DNA of 64,000 bases from Candidatus Aalborgiella aggregata (GTDB taxonomy: Bacteria > Pseudomonadota > Gammaproteobacteria > Burkholderiales > Burkholderiaceae_C): NCBI GenBank assembly GCA_016705065.1, contig JADIYY010000001.1, positions 248,001 through 312,000 on the forward strand, written 5' to 3'. The position numbers were made by a program, and so were the translations under genes. The notes beneath the pieces are model-generated. The model was not told the origin of the DNA. It saw nothing but the letters and a program-made list of their open reading frames with translations, and searched no databases. The first letter of the stretch is position 1. Each line of letters opens with the position of its first letter. Shown here one piece after another: positions 50,414 to 58,209 of the stretch.

Positions 50414-51568
50414 TTATAACTCTTCAATGCGAAGAGCAGGGTAGCTGTCCCATGATTGACAGCCTGGACAGTTCCAGTGGTGTTGCGTGGCTTCAAACCC
50501 GCAATTTGTACAACGGTAGCGCTTGAGCGGGGTGACAGCATGGTCCAATGCACGTTGTACTTGCGGGTGAAATTGTTCGTGTTCCAATTTTTCGCCTGAA
50601 ATCCATTTTGCGGCGGCAACCAATGAAGGGGCGCGTTCCAAATGTTTCACGTACCAGTCTCTAGCGCTGGTATCTGTTGAACTGAATGCGTCTAATTGGA
50701 CAATGGCATCGACAACATCTAGAGAAGGCTTTTTCTTATAACTGGCTAAAAGCAAGCCCAAGGCCTGATCAACGTGACCACATGCTTGCGCCAGTCGTAC
50801 AAATTGTTGGGCAAAGATGGGCGTGATATGGCTATCTTGGACAATCAGGCTGCTTAGTATTTCGTAAGCTTTGGCACTGTCTCCTAAGCGTTCGGTGACA
50901 GATGCCAAGTCAATATGTGGACGAACAGATTTGGGCGATATGTCGATAGCTTTTTCGAGTAATGCTTTGGCTTCTTGGTCGCGTTTTTGATTGACGAGCG
51001 CGTTGGCTTGTTCACATAAATAGTGGGCTTGTCGATTGATGATTTGTGTATTTCCTAGCGCCCGTAATGATTCTGCGATTTTTGTAGCTTGCGGCCAGTC
51101 ACGTGAACGCTCGTAAATGGCCAGTAATGCAGTCAATGATTGCGCTTCAAAAGGCGTACCTTGCAGTTTTTGCAGTGCGTTTTCAGCACGGTCCAATAAA
51201 CCTGCTTTCAAAAAATCAAGTGCCAAAGCGTGTTGCGCGCGTTCTCGATCTGCTTTGCTTAAGTCGCCTCGCGCCAGTAGGTGTTCATGAACGGTGATGG
51301 CGTGGTCGAATTCGCCTCTGCGTCTGAATAAATTGCCCAAAGCGAAGTGCAACTCAGCGGTGTCAGGATCACTTTGAACAGATTCTCTGAATGCTTTGAT
51401 GGCTTGATCTTGTTCATCGTTGAGCAAGAAATTCAAACCCTTGAAATACGATTGGGGTGCTTGGCGGTTCTCCATCCGCAGTTGCCGCGCATCGAAGCGC
51501 GATGCCAGCCATCCCAGTACAAATGCAATCGGCAAGCCTAAAAGGACCCAACCTAGATCAAGATTCAT
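50414..51568 (-). CDS. lapB: Lipopolysaccharide assembly protein LapB (YciM)
   Basis: A 384-residue protein. One N-terminal membrane helix (LGWVLLGLPIAFVLGWLA) is followed by about seven TPR-like repeats (DTAELHFALGNLFRRRGEFDHAI and so on). A C-terminal rubredoxin-like metal site has YRCTNCGFEATQHHWNCPGCQSW with the four Cys near residues 355-373. LapB works with FtsH to control LpxC and therefore LPS synthesis. It is directly upstream of hldE and starts 3 bp after lapA, a standard group. Confidence 0.94.
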   Translation of the reverse strand: MNLDLGWVLLGLPIAFVLGWLASRFDARQLRMENRQAPQSYFKGLNFLLNDEQDQAIKAFRESVQSDPDTAELHFALGNLFRRRGEFDHAITVHEHLLARGDLSKADRERAQHALALDFLKAGLLDRAENALQKLQGTPFEAQSLTALLAIYERSRDWPQATKIAESLRALGNTQIINRQAHYLCEQANALVNQKRDQEAKALLEKAIDISPKSVRPHIDLASVTERLGDSAKAYEILSSLIVQDSHITPIFAQQFVRLAQACGHVDQALGLLLASYKKKPSLDVVDAIVQLDAFSSTDTSARDWYVKHLERAPSLVAAAKWISGEKLEHEQFHPQVQRALDHAVTPLKRYRCTNCGFEATQHHWNCPGCQSWDSYPALRIEEL

Positions 51569-51571
51569 ACT

Positions 51572-51829
51572 TTAAAGTTTATCAGGAGTTTGGACATTGC
51601 TTGACTTTGCAGTATGCCGTTTCACCCAGTTCTGAAACATACCCAAAACACCAACAGCAACACCGATAGTGAACACCAATAAAACAATGATCACAGTAGA
51701 CGTTGTCCAAGATGTACCGAAGAAAAAGTTCAGCGTCGTATCGTGTTGATTATTCAATGCAAAGGCGAACAGGACAAAGAAAATAATGGCTCGTAGCAAC
51801 CATTTCAGCAACCAACTGATGGTTTTCAT
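51572..51829 (-). CDS. lapA: Lipopolysaccharide assembly protein LapA domain (DUF1049)
   Basis: An 85-residue protein with two membrane helices (LLRAIIFFVLFAFALNNQ and TSTVIIVLLVFTIGVAVGVLGMF). The LapA motif ALNNQHDTTLNFFFGTSW links them. It pairs with LapB encoded 3 bp downstream. It is preceded by ihfB 2 bp upstream, so ihfB-lapA-lapB form one transcript. Confidence 0.9.
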   Translation of the reverse strand: MKTISWLLKWLLRAIIFFVLFAFALNNQHDTTLNFFFGTSWTTSTVIIVLLVFTIGVAVGVLGMFQNWVKRHTAKSSNVQTPDKL

Positions 51830-51831
51830 GC

Positions 51832-52134
51832 TTATTGCTGGGTCAGTTTGATTTCGACAGCTTCTTTGAGGGCTTTGCCTGCTTTGAAGTGTGGAATTCG
51901 TTTTTCAGGAATAGCAACACTGGCACCGGTTCGGGGATTGCGTCCCATGCGAGGCGCTCGGTAACTGACTGAGAAGCTCCCAAATCCACGAATCTCAATG
52001 CGATGTCCACGAATCAAGGCTTGGCTCATGGCTTCTACCAGCGCATCAACTGCCGATTCGGCGTCAGCGTGTGTTAAATCCTTGAACAGTGAAGCGAGTT
52101 CAATAACCAGATCAGAGCGTGTCATAGCTTTCAT
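51832..52134 (-). CDS. ihfB: Integration host factor beta subunit
   Basis: A 100-residue DNABII protein. It has MTRSDLVIELASLF after a short extension, the beta-arm RGFGSFSVSYRAPRMGRNPRTGASVAIPEK and the HFKAGKALKEAV helix. It bends DNA as a heterodimer with IhfA. Two ATG codons occur at the start (MKAM and MTRS); the second gives the usual length. It lies just downstream of rpsA, as in many proteobacteria. Confidence 0.95.
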   Translation of the reverse strand: MKAMTRSDLVIELASLFKDLTHADAESAVDALVEAMSQALIRGHRIEIRGFGSFSVSYRAPRMGRNPRTGASVAIPEKRIPHFKAGKALKEAVEIKLTQQ

Positions 52135-52186
52135 ACGATGAAAAATCTAATTGAGTTGATGATCAAGTTGGTTAAAAAATTTTAAA

Positions 52187-52256
52187 ATAAAAAAGCCACG
52201 CAACTTTCAGTAGCAGTCTCGAGAGAAGCAGTCCTGTAGTTGCGCGGCTTTTATTG
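52187..52256 (-). terminator. Probable Rho-independent terminator of rpsA
   Basis: AAAAGCCACGCAACT at 52191-52205 pairs with AGTTGCGCGGCTTTT at 52238-52252 with one mismatch around a 32-nt loop. On the minus strand it is followed by a T-rich tail. It lies 40 bp past the rpsA stop and could partly separate rpsA from ihfB. The loop is long for a typical terminator. Confidence 0.6.
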
Positions 52257-52293
52257 TTTTAAATCACCGTAAATAAAACGTTAAAGGATGACT

Positions 52294-53985
52294 TTATGCT
52301 TTATCGCCATCGTTATCCAGTTTTGCACGAAGTAGTGCGCCCAGGCTGGTAGTACCTGCATTTTCACGTGCAGATGCTTGGCTCAGTGCCGCCATGGCTT
52401 CGCCTTGATCCGCAGCATCTTTTGCCTTGATTGACAATTGAATGTTGCGAGTCTTGCGATCTACGTTAACGATGACTGCAGTCACTTCGTCACCTTCTTT
52501 GAGCACGTTACGTGCATCTTCTACACGGTCACGGCTGATTTCAGATGCGCGCAAGTAGCCAATGATGTCTTCACCCAAATCGATTTCAGCGCCTTTGGCA
52601 TCCACTGTCTTAACTTTACCGGTGACAGTTTGACCTTTGTCGTTGATGGATGTGAAAGTGGTGAATGGATCGGAATCCAATTGTTTGATACCCAAAGAGA
52701 TGCGTTCGCGGTCAACGTCAATGGCCAAAACCAAAGCTTCAACTTCTTGACCTTTTTTGTAATTGCGAACAGCCACATCGCCGGCTTCGTTCCAAGACAA
52801 GTCAGAGAGGTGAACCAATCCGTCAATACCAGCTGCCAAACCAACAAACACACCAAAGTCTGTAATTGATTTGATAGGGCCTTTAACACGGTCGCCACGC
52901 TTGGTTGCTTGCGCAAAATCTTGCCATGGGTTGGTTTTGCATTGTTTCATGCCCAAAGAAATACGGCGTTTGTCTTCGTCGATTTCCAAAACCATCACTT
53001 CAACTTCTTGACCCAAAGTCACGAGCTTAGATGGCGCAATATTTTTATTGGTCCAATCCATTTCAGACACATGCACCAAGCCTTCAATGCCTGGCTCTAG
53101 TTCAACAAACACACCATAGTCTGCAATGTTGGTTACTTTGCCGAACATGCGAGTGTCTTGTGGGTAGCGGCGGTTCACGCCCAACCATGGGTCTTCACCC
53201 ATTTGTTTAAGACCCAAAGAAACGCGATTTTTCTCAGTATCAAACTTGAGAATTTTGGCAGTGATTTCTTGTCCAGCTGTCACCACTTCAGATGGGTGAC
53301 GGACGCGGCGCCATGCCATGTCGGTGATGTGCAACAAGCCATCGATACCGCCGAGGTCAACGAATGCACCGTATTCGGTGATGTTTTTAACCACGCCGTT
53401 AACGATTGCACCTTCTTTCAATGTGTCCATCATCTTAGCGCGTTCAGCACCTTGAGACACTTCAAGCACAGCACGGTGGCTTAACACCACGTTGTTGCGT
53501 TTGCGATCAAGTTTGATGACCTTGAATTGCAATGATTTGTTTTCGTAAGGTGACAAATCTTTGATTGGGCGAGATTCGATGAGGGAACCTGGCAAGAAAG
53601 CGGCAATGCCGTTGACCATGACTTTGAGGCCGCCTTTGACTTTGCTGGAAGTCATACCGGTGACAAATTCACCAGATTCGAGCGATTTTTCTAAGCTCAT
53701 CCAAGAGGCGAGACGTTTGGCAGTGTCGCGGCTGACGATGGTGTCGCCATAGCCGTTTTCCATTTGCACGATGGCAACTGAAACGAATTCACCGACGTGG
53801 CACTCAACTTCGCCTTGGTCGCTTTTAAATTCGGAGAGGGGTACATACGCCTCAGATTTGAGACCTGCGTTGACCACAACAAAGTTGTGCTCAATTCGAA
53901 TCACTTCAGCGGTAACGACTTCACCGATGCGTGTTTCAGAGGTTTTTTGGGATTCTTCAAATAGGGCTGCGAAAGATTCTGACAT
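52294..53985 (-). CDS. rpsA: 30S ribosomal protein S1
   Basis: A 563-residue protein with six S1 domains (for example GAIVNGVVKNITEYGAFVDLGGIDGLLHITDMAWRR and GDRVKGPIKSITDFGVFVGLAAGIDGLVHLSDLSW). It unfolds mRNA on the 30S subunit. The frame is open further upstream, but the ATG at 53983-53985 (MSESFAALFEESQ) has AGGA about six bases before it. No C-terminal loss is seen. The aroA-cmk gene lies 60 bp upstream on the same strand. Confidence 0.97.
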   Translation of the reverse strand: MSESFAALFEESQKTSETRIGEVVTAEVIRIEHNFVVVNAGLKSEAYVPLSEFKSDQGEVECHVGEFVSVAIVQMENGYGDTIVSRDTAKRLASWMSLEKSLESGEFVTGMTSSKVKGGLKVMVNGIAAFLPGSLIESRPIKDLSPYENKSLQFKVIKLDRKRNNVVLSHRAVLEVSQGAERAKMMDTLKEGAIVNGVVKNITEYGAFVDLGGIDGLLHITDMAWRRVRHPSEVVTAGQEITAKILKFDTEKNRVSLGLKQMGEDPWLGVNRRYPQDTRMFGKVTNIADYGVFVELEPGIEGLVHVSEMDWTNKNIAPSKLVTLGQEVEVMVLEIDEDKRRISLGMKQCKTNPWQDFAQATKRGDRVKGPIKSITDFGVFVGLAAGIDGLVHLSDLSWNEAGDVAVRNYKKGQEVEALVLAIDVDRERISLGIKQLDSDPFTTFTSINDKGQTVTGKVKTVDAKGAEIDLGEDIIGYLRASEISRDRVEDARNVLKEGDEVTAVIVNVDRKTRNIQLSIKAKDAADQGEAMAALSQASARENAGTTSLGALLRAKLDNDGDKA

Positions 53986-54045
53986 GTGTTTTCCTATGCC
54001 ACTCATAGTCTAAGTACAGCCACACCATTGTGTCTGTTTGTATAG

Positions 54046-56091
54046 CTAGTGAGGGATATGTTGTTTGCTTTGCCACCAAGCAAGGACTTGAGCTGCCGAT
54101 TCTGCAATCGATAAATCAGAGTTGTCTAGCAATAAAGCGTCTTGCGCTGGCTTTAATGGCGCAACACTTCGAGAGGAGTCTCTGGCATCGCGTTCTTCAA
54201 GGTCAGTACGAAGACTGTCGATTATAGCTGGAATTCCTTTAGAAATCAATTGCTTATAACGTCGTTCAGCACGTTTGTTGGCTGTGGCGGTTAAATACAC
54301 CTTGAGTGGTGCTTGCGGGAAAATCACCGTGCCCATGTCACGCCCGTCTGCCACCAAGCCTGGCAATTGATGAAAACCGTGCTGCAGCTGTACCAAGGCC
54401 TGTCGCACGGCTGGCATGGAAGACACTTTGGATGCGTTCATACCGCCTGCTTCAGAACGAATGGCATCACTCACATCAACACCGTCCAATAAAACCAAAT
54501 CGCCAGCAAAACGCAAGGGCATTTGGGCAACCAGTTTGGCAATGGCTGTCTCGTTAGTCAGCTCTAAACTGAAACCAGCTTGCAAAGCGGCATAGGCCGC
54601 GACGCGGTAAAGCGCCCCAGAATCCAAGTAGTGGTAGCCCAATTGCTGCGCCAAATTGGATGCCAAACTGCCTTTTCCTGAAGCGCTGGGGCCATCAATC
54701 GTTATGACTGGAATGTTGTCACGCGACGTTTGCGCCACTGAAAACAGGGCCTCAAAGTAATCAGGGTATGTTTTGGCGACGCACTTGGGGTCAAGTATGC
54801 GAATGGGAAGTCCGGCTGGATTAAATGCAGCCAAGGAGAAACACATTGCGATACGGTGGTCGTCATAGGTGTGAATGGCTGCTGTTTTCCAATCAGTCGC
54901 TGAGGCTGGCGGTGTGATGCGGATGAAATCAAGTCCTTCTTCGACAGTGGCACCCAGTTTGCGCAACTCTGTGGCCATCGCCTCAATGCGGTCGGTTTCT
55001 TTGACGCGCCAACTGGCTATATTGCGAAGAGTGGTCGTGCCGTCTGCATACAACGCCATCACTGCCAATGTCATGGCCGCATCAGGGATGTGGTTGCAAT
55101 CTAAATCTATGGCTTTCAGCGGCCATGCACCGCGTGATATCTCAAGGTGATTTTCTCCACTCTTAACTACTGCACCCATCGCATGCGCGGCTTCTACAAA
55201 GCGTATATCACCCTGAATCGATTGAGCACCTACACCTTCAATACGCACGGGTTTGTCTGAGATTGAATGATTATTTTTGGCTGTAGACGGCGTAGTAATT
55301 GCACCTAGCGCTATAAAATAGCTAGCAGATGAAGCATCAGCTTCTACATGTATGCTACCAGGTGAGCGGTAGTCGCTACCAGTGCGAATGGTGAATTTTT
55401 GCCATCCGTCACGCTCAATTTGAATGCCAAATTTGGCCAATAAGTTGAGCGTGATTTCAATGTAGGGCTTTGAAATCAACTCACCCAGCACTTCAATCAC
55501 GATGTTTTGTTTGGCATCTTTGGCAACCAGCGGCAATGCCAGAAGAAGGGCTGTTAAAAATTGGCTGGATACATCGCCTCTGACTCGTATGGGTTCATTC
55601 AATTCAAAGCGTTTTGCGGCTGAGATGCGTAAAGGTGGGAAACCCACTTCACCCGAATAATCAATCTGACAACCTAACTGGCGTAAACCATCGACCAAAT
55701 CACCTATAGGGCGTTCATGCATGCGCGCGATGCCGCTGAGTTCAAAACTGGTAGCGCCACTGGTCAAAACGGCCAATGCCGCTGTCAAAGGCCGCATCGC
55801 TGTGCCCGCATTGCCTAAAAACAATTTGCATGATGGCAACTCTGTTTGTCCACCAATTCCCTTGATGCTGATGCTATTGCCTTCCTTAACGATGTGGCAC
55901 CCAAGTTGACCCAGTGCGGTTAACATCACTTGGGTGTCATCAGAGTCGAGCAAATCGTGGACGGTGGTGGTTCCGCTGCACAAGGCTGCGAGCAACAGCA
56001 CACGGTTAGAAATACTTTTGGAGCCAGGTAATACAACGGTTCCGCTGGCATGGGTTAAAGGCGGAATGTCTAAAAATACCGTACTGAACAT
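54046..56091 (-). CDS. aroA: Fused EPSP synthase / cytidylate kinase
   Basis: A 681-residue bifunctional protein. Residues 1-455 are AroA: VVLPGSKSISNRVLLLAAL, FLGNAGTAMRPLTAALAVL, DASSASYFIALGAI and KETDRIEAMATELRKLGA. Residues from about 462 are Cmk: ITIDGPSASGKGSLASNLA (P-loop), YLDSGALYRVAAYAAL and VADGRDMGTVIFPQAPLKVYLTA. AroA makes EPSP for aromatic amino acids; Cmk phosphorylates CMP and dCMP. I know such fusions in Comamonadaceae and some gammaproteobacteria. An insert at about 264-280 (TTPSTAKNNHSISDK) coincides with a partial dispersed repeat. tyrA and pheA lie upstream, rpsA downstream. Confidence 0.93.
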   Translation of the reverse strand: MFSTVFLDIPPLTHASGTVVLPGSKSISNRVLLLAALCSGTTTVHDLLDSDDTQVMLTALGQLGCHIVKEGNSISIKGIGGQTELPSCKLFLGNAGTAMRPLTAALAVLTSGATSFELSGIARMHERPIGDLVDGLRQLGCQIDYSGEVGFPPLRISAAKRFELNEPIRVRGDVSSQFLTALLLALPLVAKDAKQNIVIEVLGELISKPYIEITLNLLAKFGIQIERDGWQKFTIRTGSDYRSPGSIHVEADASSASYFIALGAITTPSTAKNNHSISDKPVRIEGVGAQSIQGDIRFVEAAHAMGAVVKSGENHLEISRGAWPLKAIDLDCNHIPDAAMTLAVMALYADGTTTLRNIASWRVKETDRIEAMATELRKLGATVEEGLDFIRITPPASATDWKTAAIHTYDDHRIAMCFSLAAFNPAGLPIRILDPKCVAKTYPDYFEALFSVAQTSRDNIPVITIDGPSASGKGSLASNLAQQLGYHYLDSGALYRVAAYAALQAGFSLELTNETAIAKLVAQMPLRFAGDLVLLDGVDVSDAIRSEAGGMNASKVSSMPAVRQALVQLQHGFHQLPGLVADGRDMGTVIFPQAPLKVYLTATANKRAERRYKQLISKGIPAIIDSLRTDLEERDARDSSRSVAPLKPAQDALLLDNSDLSIAESAAQVLAWWQSKQHIPH
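55272..55324 (-). repeat. Dispersed repeat (partial) inside aroA, sense orientation
   Basis: Read with the gene: GCTATTTTATAGC, TAGGTGCAATTACTACGCCG, then CTACAGCCAAAAATA. The core and tail match the uracil glycosylase copy fairly well, but the hairpin is shortened. The first half also encodes SYFIALGAI, which is native to AroA, so only the second half (TTPSTAKNN) is clearly additional. The phase is the same as in thiL, cnoX and the glycosylase gene. Confidence 0.55.
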
Positions 56092-56097
56092 GAGCGA

Positions 56098-57006
56098 TTA
56101 ATTTTCTTGATTCTTATCAGCAAGCTTCCATTGGCTGCGTTCGTAACTGGCTTTGGCCAATGCACTGGTTAAGGAAGCACTGTCGTCATTGGCAATCAAG
56201 GACGATAATACATTCAGCGTTTGTTTGAATTGATCGATTTGGTTCGTCAACTGAATGCGATTTGCTAGAAATATGTCATGCCACATTTTGGGGTCGCTGG
56301 CTGCAATGCGTGTGAAGTCTCTGAAACCTGTTCCTGCCAAATCCAGAAAAGCCTCACCTTTCTCCTGCGAAGTGATGCTGTTCATCAAGGCAAAAGCCAA
56401 TAAATGCGGTAAATGGCTAACAGCAGCAAAAGCCGCATCATGAGCCTCAGGCGGCATCACTTTCACTTGGCAACCCAATGCAGTCCACACTGCTTGTGCT
56501 TGATTCAGTTGAGCAACTTTGGTTTTGGCTGTCGGTGTCAAAATCACTTGACGACCGGTGTACAAATTGCCGTCAGCGTGTTCAACACCTGACAGTTCTT
56601 TCCCTGCAATCGGGTGTGCAGGTACAAATGAGCCAAGCATGGTGCCCAGAATGCGCCGCGCAGCATCGACAACATCTTGCTTGGTAGATCCAACATCCAT
56701 CAACAACATATCTGCGGTGACCAAGTGTTTGATGGCTTTGAGTGTGGGCTCTGTAGCAGAAACGGGAACAGCTAACAAAACCAAATTTGAGCCAGAAACA
56801 GCTTGCAAAGCAGATGCCACTTCCACATCAATCACACCCATTTTGAGCGCCTTTGCGGTCGTTGTGGGCGATTTGCTGTAACCAACGATGCGTTTGACCA
56901 GACCTGCCTTCTTCATGGCCAAGGCAAATGAACTGCCCATTAAGCCGCAGCCAATGATGCCGATTTGCTCAAACATGACAGGTTTTGTTTTTCCTAATTT
57001 AAACAT
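56098..57006 (-). CDS. tyrA: Prephenate dehydrogenase
   Basis: A 302-residue enzyme of tyrosine synthesis. The NAD-binding start is IGIIGCGLMGSSFALAMKKAGL. LMDVGSTKQDVVDAARR, then FVPAHPIAGKELSGVEHA carry the active-site residues (catalytic His in HPIAG). Two ATG codons at the beginning give either MFKLGKTKPVMFEQ or MFEQIG; the shorter form has the standard start of the fold. It lies 6 bp from aroA-cmk and 30 bp after pheA. Confidence 0.94.
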   Translation of the reverse strand: MFKLGKTKPVMFEQIGIIGCGLMGSSFALAMKKAGLVKRIVGYSKSPTTTAKALKMGVIDVEVASALQAVSGSNLVLLAVPVSATEPTLKAIKHLVTADMLLMDVGSTKQDVVDAARRILGTMLGSFVPAHPIAGKELSGVEHADGNLYTGRQVILTPTAKTKVAQLNQAQAVWTALGCQVKVMPPEAHDAAFAAVSHLPHLLAFALMNSITSQEKGEAFLDLAGTGFRDFTRIAASDPKMWHDIFLANRIQLTNQIDQFKQTLNVLSSLIANDDSASLTSALAKASYERSQWKLADKNQEN

Positions 57007-57036
57007 GATCTTTTAAGGCGCAGGCCGGATTGTTGA

Positions 57037-58119
57037 TCAATCGCTCACAGCGTAGCTGCCCAACAATTTATAAAAAGCACACAGACCTTGTAACTCTTGC
57101 AAGGCCGCAGCAACGTGCGGTGTAGATGGATGTCCCACTAAATCAATGTAGAAAAAATATTCCCATTGTCCTGATCTGGCTGGGCGTGACTCAAATCGCG
57201 TCATAGAAACGCCATGTTTCTTTAGGGGAATCAGTAAATCATGTACCGCGCCTGGTTTGTTGGGTACAGAAACGATCAGACTGATGCAATCTTTACCAGA
57301 CGCAGCCGGCATGGGTTGTGTTTGCGGCAGGCACACAACTGCAAAGCGGGTGCGGTTAAATGCATCGTCTTGAATGGCATGGGCTACCACGTGCAAACCA
57401 AATTCTGCGCCTGCGCGTTCGCTGGCAATACCTGCCCAATTGTGGTTGCCAGCGGCCAAGCGTGCCCCTTCGGCGTTGCTGGATACGGCGCGGCGTTCAG
57501 CTTTTGGCAAATGCTGCGACAACCAACCTTGGCACTGCGCCAACGCTTGCGGATGCGCCAAAACCACTTCGATGTTGTCAAGCGAATTGGACAGACGCAA
57601 TAAATGGTGGCGCACTAAAAAACTGGTTTCGCCAATGATGTGCAAAGGCGAATTGAGAAACAAATCCAATGTGCGTGTGACCACGCCTTCGGTGTTGTTT
57701 TCGACTGGCACAACGCCAAAATCAGCGCTGCCTGCGGTAGTGGCATGAAACACCTCGTCAAAATTGGCGCAAGGCACGTGTTCAATGCTGGTGCCAAAAA
57801 ACTGCAATGCCGCCAATTCGCTGAATGTACCTGCTGGCCCTAAATAAGCCACGCGCTGCGGCGCTTCAAGTGAGCGGCAGGCCGACATGATTTCGCGCCA
57901 AATGTGCGCCACGCTGGCGTCTTTTATGGGGCCCAAATTAGCTTGCTGCAAACCATGGATGACTTGCGCTTCGCGCTCGGGTCGGTAAACCGGTGAGCCA
58001 TCGAGTTTTTTAATCTCACCCACTTCAGCCGCAAAACCCGCACGCCGATTTAGCAGTGCCAACAGTTCTTTGTCTGTGGCATCAATCAAATCGCGCAATT
58101 CTTGCAGGGTTCTGGTCAT
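57037..58119 (-). CDS. pheA: Chorismate mutase / prephenate dehydratase (P-protein)
   Basis: A 360-residue bifunctional enzyme. Residues 1-85 are the chorismate mutase helix bundle (LRDLIDATDKELLALLNRRAGFAAEVGEIK). Then comes prephenate dehydratase: VAYLGPAGTFSELAALQFFG and DFGVVPVENNTEGVVTRTLDLF. The C-terminal ACT domain has GVSMTRFESRPARSGQWEYFFYIDL. It makes phenylpyruvate and is expected to be feedback-inhibited by phenylalanine via the ACT domain. serC, often found between gyrA and pheA in relatives, is absent here; the gap holds a dispersed repeat instead. Confidence 0.95.
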   Translation of the reverse strand: MTRTLQELRDLIDATDKELLALLNRRAGFAAEVGEIKKLDGSPVYRPEREAQVIHGLQQANLGPIKDASVAHIWREIMSACRSLEAPQRVAYLGPAGTFSELAALQFFGTSIEHVPCANFDEVFHATTAGSADFGVVPVENNTEGVVTRTLDLFLNSPLHIIGETSFLVRHHLLRLSNSLDNIEVVLAHPQALAQCQGWLSQHLPKAERRAVSSNAEGARLAAGNHNWAGIASERAGAEFGLHVVAHAIQDDAFNRTRFAVVCLPQTQPMPAASGKDCISLIVSVPNKPGAVHDLLIPLKKHGVSMTRFESRPARSGQWEYFFYIDLVGHPSTPHVAAALQELQGLCAFYKLLGSYAVSD

Positions 58120-58133
58120 GGTTGTGTTTGTTG

Positions 58134-58200
58134 GTTTTATATAAAAAATATGGCCATAGCCGGCGTATTTATTGCCTACAGTGCTATTTTATATATAGCA
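58134..58200 (-). repeat. Dispersed palindromic repeat, intergenic, near-complete
   Basis: Plus strand: TTTTATATAAAAAATATGG, then CCGGCGTATTTATTGCCTA and the hairpin GCTATTTTATATATAGC at 58183-58199. Both palindromic ends are present. It occupies the space between gyrA and pheA (both minus), at the point where relatives often carry serC. Confidence 0.88.
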
Positions 58201-58209
58201 AATGATTGT

